From CAKZYD01 sp039814715 (GTDB lineage Bacteria > Pseudomonadota > Alphaproteobacteria > Sphingomonadales > CAKZYD01): a DNA stretch of 58,789 nucleotides. This document shows positions 8,078 through 16,536 of the stretch, one piece after another; within the stretch, counting starts at the first letter, position 1, and each line of letters opens with the position of its first letter. The stretch spans positions 1 to 58,789 of the forward strand of contig JBCCAR010000022.1 in NCBI GenBank assembly GCA_039814715.1, in the 5' to 3' direction. The notes under the pieces were generated by a model. That model worked only from the letters and a program-made list of their open reading frames with translations. It did no database searches and was not told the origin of the DNA. The position numbers were made by a program, and so were the translations under genes.

Positions 8078-8839
8078 ATGCGGATAAAACGCTTTGGTAT
8101 TTTTCTAACGTTTGCGGCGATCGTATACGCTGGCATAAGCGTGCCCCCGGTCCAGGCGCGCGGCATTTTTGATAAGCTCAAATCTGTTTTCTCCAGCAGT
8201 GATGAAGCTGGCAGCGCGGTGAGCGCAGCGGCTGGCGCTTTAAGTAATGATGACATTGTCAGCGGGCTGAAAGAAGCGCTGCGCGTGGGTGCGGGCAATG
8301 TCGTTGACCAGCTTGGCACCGCTGACGGCTTTTGGAAGGATGAGGCTGTGCGCATCGCTCTGCCAGGTCCGCTTCAAAAAGTGGACAGTACGCTCAATAA
8401 ATTTGGCCTTGGCGCGCTCACGGATAACGTGAAAGAGCGCATGAACCGTGCCGCAGAAGCGGCTGTCCCGGAAGCGCGTGAGCTATTTATGAATGCGGTG
8501 TCAGAGATGAGCATTGCCGATGCTGCTAACATCCTCAAAGGCGAAGATGATGCGGCAACGCAGTATTTTCGCGAGAAGATGGAGCCAGATTTGCGCGAGC
8601 GCATGTCGCCGATCGTCGTGGACTCCATCGATCAAGTGGGCGCCGTGGGCGCTGCTGAAAACGCCATCAAGAAAGTGCCCTTTGGCGGGTCCGTGCCCAA
8701 TCTAAGCGACACCGTGACCGACCATGTTCTCGATGGAGCAATTGATGGTGTGTTTTATTACCTTGCCAAAGAAGAAGCTGCCATCCGCGAAAACCCAGCC
8801 AAGCGCACGACAGATATTTTAAAGAAGGTCTTTCAGTAG
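8078..8839 (+). CDS. DUF4197 domain secreted protein
   Basis: This 253-aa exported protein has a signal peptide (positive MRIKR, then a hydrophobic stretch to VQA-RG near residue 23). The rest matches the DUF4197 family in layout: an ALSNDDIVSGLKEAL start motif, repeated amphipathic helices, a YFREK segment near the middle and a C-terminal KRTTDILKKVF motif. Function in the family is unknown. ATG at 8078 is preferred over an upstream in-frame codon at 8030, because it starts the signal peptide cleanly and has GGGG at 8067-8070 as ribosome binding site. It is transcribed alone; no partner is suggested by the neighbours. Confidence 0.8.
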   Translation: MRIKRFGIFLTFAAIVYAGISVPPVQARGIFDKLKSVFSSSDEAGSAVSAAAGALSNDDIVSGLKEALRVGAGNVVDQLGTADGFWKDEAVRIALPGPLQKVDSTLNKFGLGALTDNVKERMNRAAEAAVPEARELFMNAVSEMSIADAANILKGEDDAATQYFREKMEPDLRERMSPIVVDSIDQVGAVGAAENAIKKVPFGGSVPNLSDTVTDHVLDGAIDGVFYYLAKEEAAIRENPAKRTTDILKKVFQ

Positions 8840-8881
8840 GCCTCATTTTTCATAGCTTCGCGTCAGGGCCTTTGCAGCCTA

Positions 8882-8906
8882 CCACTTGAGAGTATCTTGC
8901 AAGTGG
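8882..8906 (+). promoter_or_regulatory. Stem-loop next to the ribosome binding site of the thiolase-like gene
   Basis: CCACTTG (8882-8888) and CAAGTGG (8900-8906) are perfect 7-bp inverted repeats with an 11-base loop. The last bases of the stem overlap the GGAGAG Shine-Dalgarno element (8905-8910) of the gene starting at 8916. Folding could limit ribosome access, or the pair could be a protein-binding operator. There is no T-run, so it is not a standard terminator. Confidence 0.3.
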
Positions 8907-8915
8907 AGAGAGCTC

Positions 8916-10451
8916 ATGGCGATTGAACCCAGCCGCCCCGTCATCATCGGCGTTGCTGAATATGTGGACAAAGACAGTACGCCTGCACATGCGCTCTCAC
9001 CGCTAGACATGTTGGAACATGTGGCCTTAGCAGCGCTGCATGACAGCGGCGCCCGGGGTCTTGCGCAGCACATCACTGATATCTCCGTGGTCCGCACGTT
9101 TTTTGATTCAACGCCGGCATATCAAGTTCCCGGTGTTGCTTACTCAAACCTGCCCAAAAGCTTGGCAGCGCGCTTGGGCAGTCCCGCGGCAGGCCTCACC
9201 TATCCGCATGTGGGCGGCAACACGCCGCAATACCAAGTGAATGTGTTTGCTGAACGTTTGGCGGCTGGAGAAGGGGACATCGTGCTGCTGGCTGGCGCGG
9301 AAGCGATGCGCACTTTTAACGCAGCCCAGCGGCAAGGTTACGCGCTGGACTGGCGTGAAGAGACAGGCGACGTACCCGAGGTGATTGGCGATGGGACGCC
9401 GGGCGTAAACCCGCATGAGCTTGCCCATGGCATAGGCGTGCCGGTGAGCACCTATCCGCTGTATGAAAACGCAATTGGCCACGCCGCTGGCCGCAGCCCG
9501 CAAGAACAGCGCGCTTTCTGCGGGGAGGTGTTTGCGCCGTTCTCACACATTGCCGCGCAGAACCCTTATGCAGCTTTTCCCATTAAGCGCAGCGCATCGG
9601 AGTTGGCTACTCCGACCGCTGAAAACCGGACACTAGCTTACCCCTATACCAAGTTCATGGTCGCTCAAATGTATGTGGATCAAGCGTCCGCCGTTATCAT
9701 GACTACCTATGGCCGCGCCAAGGAGCTGGGTGTGGCGGAAGATAAAATCATTCATCTGCACGGCTGTGCGGATACCAAAGAGAAGTGGTTTATCTCAGAA
9801 CGCACAGATTATCATAGCTCCCCAGCCATGCGGGTTGGCAGCCAGCATGCCTTTGATATGGCGGGGAAAACTGCCGGTGATATGGCCTTATTTGATCTCT
9901 ATAGCTGCTTTCCCTCCGCAGTCGAAGTCGCGTGCGATGCGCTTGACCTCTCCCATGATGACCCGCGCGGCCTCACCGTAACGGGCGGCTTGCCGTTCTT
10001 TGGCGGGCCGGGGAATAATTATACGATGCATGCCATTGCCACCATGGTGTCCAAATTGCGCCAGCGCCGCGATGCGTTTGGCTATGTGACGGGCAATGGC
10101 TGGTATCTCACCAAGCATAGTTTTGGCATTTATTCTGCAGCCGCCCCAGAGGGACCTTTTGAGCGTGTCAGCCCTGCGCGATATCAAAGCGAGATCGATG
10201 GCCTTCAATCGCCCGCTTTTACCGAGACACCGCAAGGGGAAGGCACCGTCAAGACCTACACCGTGGTGTATAAAAAGATGGATCCGATCAAAGCCATTTT
10301 GATCGGACGGCAAAAGGCTGACGGCGCGCGCTTCCTTGCAGTCTCAAGAGATCCAGCCATGATGGCTGAGATGATTGATGCGCCTGTGATCGGCCGCGAA
10401 ATCAGTGTGACGCAAGGCGACAAAGCCAATACCGCTCACTTTACGCGGTAA
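8916..10451 (+). CDS. SCP2-type thiolase-like protein (acetyl-CoA acetyltransferase family)
   Basis: This 511-aa protein has the thiolase fold with a C-terminal OB-like extension (about residues 420-505), as in proteins usually named acetyl-CoA acetyltransferase. The N-terminal half has PVIIGVAEYVDKD and LLAGAEAM; the C-terminal half has the characteristic GNGWYLTKHSFGIYS. The nucleophilic Cys found in true thiolases at VCGSG is Gly100 here (VGGNTPQ), so classical thiolytic chemistry is unlikely, as in other SCP2-thiolase-like proteins. Substrate is probably an acyl-CoA (family inference). ATG at 8916 with GGAGAG is preferred to the upstream codon at 8886. Its 3' end overlaps the convergent MATE gene by 11 bp. 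Confidence 0.78.
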   Translation: MAIEPSRPVIIGVAEYVDKDSTPAHALSPLDMLEHVALAALHDSGARGLAQHITDISVVRTFFDSTPAYQVPGVAYSNLPKSLAARLGSPAAGLTYPHVGGNTPQYQVNVFAERLAAGEGDIVLLAGAEAMRTFNAAQRQGYALDWREETGDVPEVIGDGTPGVNPHELAHGIGVPVSTYPLYENAIGHAAGRSPQEQRAFCGEVFAPFSHIAAQNPYAAFPIKRSASELATPTAENRTLAYPYTKFMVAQMYVDQASAVIMTTYGRAKELGVAEDKIIHLHGCADTKEKWFISERTDYHSSPAMRVGSQHAFDMAGKTAGDMALFDLYSCFPSAVEVACDALDLSHDDPRGLTVTGGLPFFGGPGNNYTMHAIATMVSKLRQRRDAFGYVTGNGWYLTKHSFGIYSAAAPEGPFERVSPARYQSEIDGLQSPAFTETPQGEGTVKTYTVVYKKMDPIKAILIGRQKADGARFLAVSRDPAMMAEMIDAPVIGREISVTQGDKANTAHFTR

Positions 10452-11814
10452 GCCTGCGCGCCACGATCACGAACCGGCCACTGAGCAGCACGGCGGCGCA
10501 GACGATACCCGCCACCATGCCCCATCCAATTCCAGGTGCGCCAAAGCCCAGGACGAAGGTAAAGAAAGCACCACTGCCGGCCATCATCACCAAAAAACTG
10601 CCGACTTGCAGGACTGACGCAATGACTTCATCACCCGCCGCGCGAAGGGCGAAGACAAGCATATACTGCAACCCGTCAAAAATCAGGAACGGCGCGAGAA
10701 TGGCGATGAAGACCATGGCGAGCTGAGCGACCTGTGTGTCTACGCCAAAGAGCGAAATAGGCACCTGCGGAATGAACAGGTAGACCAGCACAAACGGCAG
10801 CATGGCCACTGCGGTCATCCCAGCCGATAAGCGCACTTGATGCACGACTGCTGCTGGGTCCTTGCGGCCCATAGCATTGCCCACGCGCACAGAGGTGGCA
10901 GAGGCAAAGCCCATCGCCACAGCAAAGGAGATGGCGTGCAGCGAGAACAAGACCTGATAGGCACCGACAACGGCAATGCCAAGATAGCCTGTCATAACGT
11001 TCAGCGCATTAAAGCCTAGAAACTCCATGCCTGTGGCAAAGCCGGGCATATAGCCAAAGCGGCGCAGGCCTTTGCCGCCGCGCCAACTGCCGCGCCACGT
11101 AGCGCCAAGGCCCCAATACGCGCGGTCTTTCATGGCGCGCAGGTAGAGGTAGATGAGCGCTGCGCCAATCATTTGCGCGAGTGTTGTCGCAAGCGCTGCG
11201 CCTGAGGCCCCTAGGGCAGGCGCGCCCATGTTGCCGTCAATAAACAGCCAGTTCATGCCCGCATTGAGCGGCAGCGTCATGATCATCACGATCAGGCCAG
11301 GGCGCGGGCGGCTAATGCCTTCCAGCCAAAGGAATGAGCACATGGTGAACAGCTGAAAGGGGACACCAATAGCCGTGACGCGCACATAGTCGGCGCCCTG
11401 TCCAACCAGGGCTTCTGGCAAGTCCAGCGCGCTTAAGACCGCCTCCGCGCCAAGCAGCAACGCTAAGGAACAAATGGCGCCAAGGGCCAGCGTGTAGGCA
11501 ACACCGCGGCGGTAGATGACGCCGGCCTCTTTGGGCGTGCCAGCACCGTCCGCGCGGGCCGCAAAGACGGTTACCCCGGCAAGCAAGCCCGAGCAGATAA
11601 CAATCGCCATCCAAGTGAGCGTGCGCCCAATGCCCAGATAGGCTAGTTCATCCGTACTGGAGCGGCCCACCATGATCACATCAATGGTCGAAATGGAGAT
11701 GACAACCAGATCGGCAAGCATGACAGGCCACGCCAGCGCCCATGTGCGCGCAACATCCGCCCAGAACGGACGCCTGACTGGCGCATTTTGTTCTGTTTGG
11801 TCTAGCGAAGTCAT
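10441..11814 (-). CDS. MATE family multidrug efflux transporter
   Basis: This 457-aa inner-membrane protein has about 12 hydrophobic helices in the two-bundle MATE arrangement. LAWPVMLADLVVISISTIDVIMVGR in helices 1-2 and the second-half segment RVGNAMGRKDPAAV are family hallmarks. It probably exports cationic drugs or metabolites by sodium or proton antiport (family knowledge). A longer reading from 11940 has an implausible leader; ATG at 11814 gives the normal MATE N-terminus and leaves a 107-bp divergent promoter region before the amidinotransferase-family gene. The 3' end overlaps the thiolase-like gene tail to tail. Confidence 0.85.
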   Translation of the reverse strand: MTSLDQTEQNAPVRRPFWADVARTWALAWPVMLADLVVISISTIDVIMVGRSSTDELAYLGIGRTLTWMAIVICSGLLAGVTVFAARADGAGTPKEAGVIYRRGVAYTLALGAICSLALLLGAEAVLSALDLPEALVGQGADYVRVTAIGVPFQLFTMCSFLWLEGISRPRPGLIVMIMTLPLNAGMNWLFIDGNMGAPALGASGAALATTLAQMIGAALIYLYLRAMKDRAYWGLGATWRGSWRGGKGLRRFGYMPGFATGMEFLGFNALNVMTGYLGIAVVGAYQVLFSLHAISFAVAMGFASATSVRVGNAMGRKDPAAVVHQVRLSAGMTAVAMLPFVLVYLFIPQVPISLFGVDTQVAQLAMVFIAILAPFLIFDGLQYMLVFALRAAGDEVIASVLQVGSFLVMMAGSGAFFTFVLGFGAPGIGWGMVAGIVCAAVLLSGRFVIVARRLTA

Positions 11815-11921
11815 CGTCTCAGTTCCGTTTGCGCGAATCAGGGTTGAAAAGGGCGCGCACCATGGTTCAAGAGGACTGCAAATACAAGCAAAACATATAA
11901 TACAAACATCAGGGGTGCGGG

Positions 11922-12800
11922 ATGACTGCAAGCGATGCAAACTGGGGCTTTGACAGCGAATATGGCGTGTTGCGTGATGTACTTTTATGCCAGCCTGATA
12001 ATTATCGTTGGGAGGCTGTTAATGCCGTGGCCAAGGCAACGCTGGAAGCCGATACCCCGCTCAACCTGCAAAAAGCCCAAGCGCAATATGACCGGATGAC
12101 CGAGATGCTTGAAGGGGCAGGGGTCAAAACGCATTACTTAGAGCTTGAAGATCATCTCGCATTTCAGTGCTTCACCCGCGATTCAAGCCAGATGACGCCC
12201 TGGGGCGCTGTCATCAACCAGCTCTCGCGCATTGAGCGCCGCGGGGAGTGGAGCAAGGTCCTCACCTTTTATGAAAACGCAGGCATCCCCGTTTGGAAGC
12301 ATGCAACAGCCGGCACCATCGAAGGCGGCGACATCCATGTCATCAAACCTGGTCTCTTGCTCATCGGTTATTCCGGCACGCGCACCACGCGCGAAGGCGC
12401 CCAGCAGCTCGCTGATTGGTTTGCAGAGCAGGGTTGGGAGACGAAGCTCTATGGGTTTCCAGAGCACTTTCTCCATCTAGACGTGTTGTTTTGCATGGTG
12501 GGTGAAGGCCTAGCACTGGCATGTACGGACGCGCTTGATGATGATTTGCTTGGATGGTTTACGCGTCATGGTATCAAGCTTATTCCCGTCAGTTTTAAAG
12601 AGACGATGCAGCTGGGATGCAATGCCCTAGCGCTCGGCGAAGGCCGGGTTGTCTCGCCAAAGCACAACCGCAAAACCAACGAAGCGTTGCGCGCAGCGGG
12701 GCTTGAGGTGCTGGAACCGGAGCTGGATTGCTTCACCCGCGGCGGCGGCGGCATTCATTGTTTGACCATGGCGCTGCGGCGCGGCAGCGTGCCTGGCTAA
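11922..12800 (+). CDS. Amidinotransferase-fold hydrolase (DDAH/arginine deiminase-like)
   Basis: This 292-aa protein has the pentein fold of guanidine-modifying enzymes. The catalytic Cys280 lies in GGGGIHC near the C-terminus. His185 lies in EHFLHLD, and the acidic positions Glu134/Asp137 in EGGDIHV. The FTRD motif (84-87) forms the guanidinium site in this family. Length and layout fit dimethylarginine dimethylaminohydrolases and related arginine or N-omega-substituted arginine hydrolases better than the longer arginine deiminases. The start ATG at 11922 has AGGGGTG upstream. It is divergent from the MATE gene and convergent with the kinase gene; no arginine pathway gene is adjacent, so the exact substrate is open. 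Confidence 0.8.
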   Translation: MTASDANWGFDSEYGVLRDVLLCQPDNYRWEAVNAVAKATLEADTPLNLQKAQAQYDRMTEMLEGAGVKTHYLELEDHLAFQCFTRDSSQMTPWGAVINQLSRIERRGEWSKVLTFYENAGIPVWKHATAGTIEGGDIHVIKPGLLLIGYSGTRTTREGAQQLADWFAEQGWETKLYGFPEHFLHLDVLFCMVGEGLALACTDALDDDLLGWFTRHGIKLIPVSFKETMQLGCNALALGEGRVVSPKHNRKTNEALRAAGLEVLEPELDCFTRGGGGIHCLTMALRRGSVPG

Positions 12801-15244
12801 GGCGTTTGCGGCTGGCTTGATGCCTGAGGCGGGGACCAGTCTTCGGCTTCAAACACAGTATTTTGCCGGCCAATGTCTTTACCCTCTTTGCACAAGGCAA
12901 TGCGCAGTGGCAACTGATCGCCAGCACGCGCCATGAAGGAGGGCAGACTTTGGCGCGCATGAATGGGCGCGAGCATCGCGTTTGCTTCTTGAAGGTCGCC
13001 GCAGGCACCTGGAAGATCGCCAGTGTCGCGCCTCAAAAACCCTAGGACAATTTGGGAATAGGCGACGTTGAAGACATGTCTGCGTCCGCCGGTTTTGGCC
13101 ATCTGATCGCGGTAGTGCTGCAGGATATCGTTTTGAACCTGCAGCGCGCCTTCAAAATCCCCAATACGGGCCAGGTATTGCGCGCGCGCTTCGCGCAAGC
13201 GGCTGTCCATACTTTTTACCATCGCGTCGCGCTCTTCGAGCGTTTTGAGCCGGTCGGTCACAGCCTGCGAGCCGTCAATAAAGCGCTTCATCACGCTAGT
13301 ATCCGTTCGCTGCGCGGCCGAGCCATAGCCGATATAGTTATTCCAGGCCTGCAGGTAGAGAACCACAGGATCGTTAAATCGCTTTTGATCGAGCGCGGCA
13401 AACGCAAGATCAGCGGTGCCAAATCTATCAATCGCGATATCATGATCACCTGCCACATAGGCTGCGAGGCCCTCCATGTGATCGGCCAAGGCGAGATCGA
13501 GTTCTGCGTCACGAACGGGCAGGACCGCGCGCGGCCAGGTTTTTGCATTCTCGCGCAGTATTTGGGCAATGCGCATCAAATCGCCGGGTTTGCTCGACAT
13601 ATCAGCAAACTCTGCTTCGCTGTGATAGAGCAGCCGCCGTGCGCGGTGCCAGGCCGCGCCGCGTGCGTCCGCGCCAACGGCTACTAGGGCAGCTGCGCCA
13701 TCAGCGAGATCCAGACTGGCTTTATCCATGGTCATGTCTTCATGAATACGGATCAAACTGCGTGCGGCGTGCATATCTGCTTTTGTGGCGTAATAAACTT
13801 CGCTGCGAGGGTTGCCTGCTGCAGTGTAGGCATTAAGAAGGCGCTCTGCTTCGTTGAGGTGCTCCGTCGCAAGGCCTGGTTCACCTAGCGATGGCCGTGC
13901 TGGCACACCCATAATCCGCGCTAGCCGTACGTAGCCTGCCGCTGTATCGAGCTGCACGCCAGGCGGCGCATTTGGATCGCTGGCGAGGGTCTTTAGATAA
14001 CCTTGCGCTTCGTTGGCCAGATCGCCGCGCGCCTGCGTATTGCCTGCTACACGGCTTAAGCTGTCATAAAGCTCAAAGAGCTGGAATTTTGCTAAGTCGC
14101 GCACATCTTCAAAGCGTTCGGCGGCTTTGATGCGCTCAACCTCGGCGCGCTGATAGGCCAGGGATGTCGTGATGAGCGCGCCCACCAGGGAGACAACAGC
14201 AAAGGCCGCCGCCGCGACGGGCAGGCGTTGCCGCTTTAAAAACTTGCTGAACCGGTAGCGCGCGCTCTGAGAATAAGCCGATACGGCAAAGCCATTTTGA
14301 TAGCGCTTCACTTCCAAACTCAAAGCACGCACAGTTGAATAGCGCTGCTCGGGCTCTTCCATCGTCGCTTTGGCGGCAATCGCGTCTAGCTCTTGCTCGC
14401 CAAACCCGTCCAGCAAAGTCTCTAAGATTTTGCCCAGAGAATAGATGTCGGTCAGGGTGTTCGTCGCGCGCGATTGCGCCCGCTCTGGCGCTGCAAAGCC
14501 CGGCGTTAAACTCAGCGGCGATATCGATGAGCTGTGCGCTTCCTCGCCTTCGTTTGAAGGCGGCTTGGCGATGCCAAAATCGATCAATTTGGCATCTCCG
14601 TCGTCTGTCACCAGCACGTTGGAGGGCGTTAAGTCACGGTGAATGATCAGGTTTTGATGGGCAAACTCAACGGCGTCGCAAACCTGCCCAAATAGCCGTA
14701 AACGATTGCTTAAGCTGCGTTGAGCGGCGCCTAGCCAGCGCGGAATGGAGACGCCGTCCACATATTCCATCATGAAATAAGGCGTGCCATCGTCGGTCGC
14801 GCCGCCGTCATACAGCTGCGCAATATGAGGGTGCTTCAGGCTGGCAAGGACTTGCCGTTCGCGGGTAAAGCGATGGATCAACGCCTCCGACAGAACGCCA
14901 GGCCGGATGAACTTTACCGCGGTGCGATGGGCAAAGTCGCCGCTATCGCGCTGCGCTAAATAGACAGCGCCCATACCGCCGCGGCCAAGCTGCTTACCAA
15001 TCTTGTATTCGCCCACCCGTTGCGGCGGCGCATCGTCTACAATCAGATTTGCAGCGCCGCCGGTTTCGAGCTCGCGGTTGCCTGATACGCTGGTCGTAAG
15101 GAGAGACAAAGCGCGGCAACGTGCAGCGGCGCTAATGTGCGTTTGGGCCTTAATCCAGGCGTCTCTTAGTGCTGATGGCTGCTCAAAGGCGTCTTCTAAG
15201 AGACCTAAAGCCTGGCGCTCGATTTCCCGGTTGGGGCCAGTCAT
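12797..15244 (-). CDS. Membrane-anchored Ser/Thr protein kinase with TPR-like extracytoplasmic region
   Basis: This 815-aa kinase probably phosphorylates Ser/Thr residues in a signalling pathway with its sigma factor. After a short helical N-terminus, the kinase domain shows the glycine loop GRGGMG (87-92), Lys111 in AVKF, the catalytic loop HRDLTPSN (202-209), DFG at 222-224 and TPGFAAPE. The usual Lys of HRDLKPxN is Thr206. A transmembrane helix at about 341-364 is followed by some 450 residues of helical, tetratricopeptide-like sequence that may sense or bind ligands. ATG at 15244 overlaps the TGA of the sigma-factor gene (ATGA), so translation is coupled; a longer start inside that gene is unlikely. 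Confidence 0.85.
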   Translation of the reverse strand: MTGPNREIERQALGLLEDAFEQPSALRDAWIKAQTHISAAARCRALSLLTTSVSGNRELETGGAANLIVDDAPPQRVGEYKIGKQLGRGGMGAVYLAQRDSGDFAHRTAVKFIRPGVLSEALIHRFTRERQVLASLKHPHIAQLYDGGATDDGTPYFMMEYVDGVSIPRWLGAAQRSLSNRLRLFGQVCDAVEFAHQNLIIHRDLTPSNVLVTDDGDAKLIDFGIAKPPSNEGEEAHSSSISPLSLTPGFAAPERAQSRATNTLTDIYSLGKILETLLDGFGEQELDAIAAKATMEEPEQRYSTVRALSLEVKRYQNGFAVSAYSQSARYRFSKFLKRQRLPVAAAAFAVVSLVGALITTSLAYQRAEVERIKAAERFEDVRDLAKFQLFELYDSLSRVAGNTQARGDLANEAQGYLKTLASDPNAPPGVQLDTAAGYVRLARIMGVPARPSLGEPGLATEHLNEAERLLNAYTAAGNPRSEVYYATKADMHAARSLIRIHEDMTMDKASLDLADGAAALVAVGADARGAAWHRARRLLYHSEAEFADMSSKPGDLMRIAQILRENAKTWPRAVLPVRDAELDLALADHMEGLAAYVAGDHDIAIDRFGTADLAFAALDQKRFNDPVVLYLQAWNNYIGYGSAAQRTDTSVMKRFIDGSQAVTDRLKTLEERDAMVKSMDSRLREARAQYLARIGDFEGALQVQNDILQHYRDQMAKTGGRRHVFNVAYSQIVLGFLRRDTGDLPGACGDLQEANAMLAPIHARQSLPSFMARAGDQLPLRIALCKEGKDIGRQNTVFEAEDWSPPQASSQPQTP

Positions 15245-15777
15245 CCGCGCAAATAGTCTTGGAGCCAGGCGCGCGCCGCGCTCCACCGCCGCTTCACTGT
15301 TGCTTCCGATAGCTCAAGCACCTCGCCGATTTGTGCATTGGACATGCCGCCAAAAAAGCGCATTTCAACGACATTGGCTTTTTCAGCGTCAATCTCTCTA
15401 AGCGCTTGTAGGGCCTCCTCTAAATCGAAGATTTCTACTGGGGCTTGCTGGTCTGCCAGGCTAGTAACCAGCGTGACTTTTTGATGCGCGCGCTTTTCCG
15501 CATTTTTGCGCCGCGCATGATCGATTAAAATACGGCGCATGAACGTGGATGCCAGCGCCAGCACGTGCGGACGGCCCTGCCAATCAATCGACTCCAGTTC
15601 TTGCAGCCGGATCATCGCTTCATTGATCAAATCGCCCGTGGACATGGAGGTCGCTGTTTCCCGGCGCAGGCGCGCAGCGGCAATGGTTCTGAGCTCTCGT
15701 TCGATGAGTGTGTAAACGCGGTCTGACTCTGTCAGGCCCGACTGCGCTAAAAGCGCGGCAAGACTATCATCGCTCAT
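15241..15777 (-). CDS. ECF-type sigma factor (TIGR02999-like)
   Basis: This 178-aa alternative sigma factor should direct RNA polymerase to specific promoters. Region 2 covers roughly residues 20-90 with DLINEAMIRLQEL and FMRRILIDHARRK. Region 4 is in the C-terminal third: VVEMRFFGGMSNAQIGEVL followed by the recognition helix SEATVKRRWSAARAWL. This pattern fits the sigma group that is found beside Ser/Thr kinases instead of anti-sigma factors. Indeed the kinase gene follows with an ATGA overlap, and no anti-sigma gene is seen. The natural inference is that the kinase controls the sigma factor. Targets are unknown; the divergent fasciclin gene is a candidate by position. Confidence 0.85.
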   Translation of the reverse strand: MSDDSLAALLAQSGLTESDRVYTLIERELRTIAAARLRRETATSMSTGDLINEAMIRLQELESIDWQGRPHVLALASTFMRRILIDHARRKNAEKRAHQKVTLVTSLADQQAPVEIFDLEEALQALREIDAEKANVVEMRFFGGMSNAQIGEVLELSEATVKRRWSAARAWLQDYLRG

Positions 15778-16014
15778 ACCCTCGGCCCTCTACTGCACTG
15801 CCGGCGAGACAGTAGGGGCAAACCCACCCAGTTTGAAGTATCAAATCCTGCTTCCCGCCTTACTTTCCGAACGTTTGCGCGCGCGCACGCAAAGCCACAT
15901 GCACAGACATCGCCAAAAAAGACGCTATCGTAAAAAAAAATTCACTATCTCCCTCTTCTGGTCCGGCGATAGTGTTCATCCGTTCACCTCATTATTTTTT
16001 TGGAGAATTGGACG

Positions 16015-16527
16015 GTGTTTTCACCTGTGTTTCGCGCGTTGGTTAAGAAGGCCATTGTGCCCGTCATGCTGCTTTGGAGCGTTTCTGCTCCAGTGAATGC
16101 CGAGGCTGTCGGAGACTTGGTTCAAACGGTCAGAGCCGATGGCCGCTTTACGGTTCTTTTGAAAGCTGTTGAAACAGCTGGACTGCTTCAAGCACTTCAA
16201 AGTGAGGGGCCTTTTACACTGTTTGCACCAACTGATGATGCCTTTGCCGCCTTGCCAGAAGGCGCGATGGATGAACTCCTCGACCCCAATAACCGCGCAC
16301 TCTTAACACGTGTTTTGAAGTATCACGTGGTGCCAGAAGCGATCACCGTCAGTGACCTTGAAGAAGAAACCTTTGCCGAAACCTTAGAGGGCAACGAAGT
16401 CTCTATTGATCTGCTGGATCAAATGTATGTTGAGAATGCGGTCATCACCAAGCCAGATACCGAGGCGGCCAATGGCATCATTCATGTCATTGACGCAGTG
16501 ATCGTGCCGAGTGATCTCGTCCTTTAG
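16015..16527 (+). CDS. Secreted fasciclin (FAS1) domain protein
   Basis: This 170-aa protein has a signal peptide ending near VNA-EAVGD and one FAS1 domain. H1-like GPFTLFAPTDDAFAALP and the C-terminal YHVVPEAITV and ANGIIHVIDAVIVP segments are family hallmarks. FAS1 proteins mediate adhesion at the cell surface or in the matrix. The GTG start at 16015 is chosen because GGAG (16002-16005) stands nine bases upstream; an earlier TTG at 16000 would lie inside that ribosome binding site. The gene is divergent from the sigma factor across a 237-bp region and ends nine bases before gspK, so the two are probably co-transcribed. Confidence 0.85.
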   Translation: MFSPVFRALVKKAIVPVMLLWSVSAPVNAEAVGDLVQTVRADGRFTVLLKAVETAGLLQALQSEGPFTLFAPTDDAFAALPEGAMDELLDPNNRALLTRVLKYHVVPEAITVSDLEEETFAETLEGNEVSIDLLDQMYVENAVITKPDTEAANGIIHVIDAVIVPSDLVL

Positions 16528-16536
16528 GGAGGGGCT

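Noticed and set aside
11815..11940. N-terminal extension of the MATE transporter
   Set aside because: The extra 42 residues are Cys-rich and unlike the family, and they would overlap the divergent gene; ATG 11814 gives the normal N-terminus.
15943..15974. Inverted repeat CACTATC / GATAGTG before the fasciclin gene as a terminator or operator
   Set aside because: Long 18-base loop and no T-run after it; too weak to call, though it lies in the promoter region.
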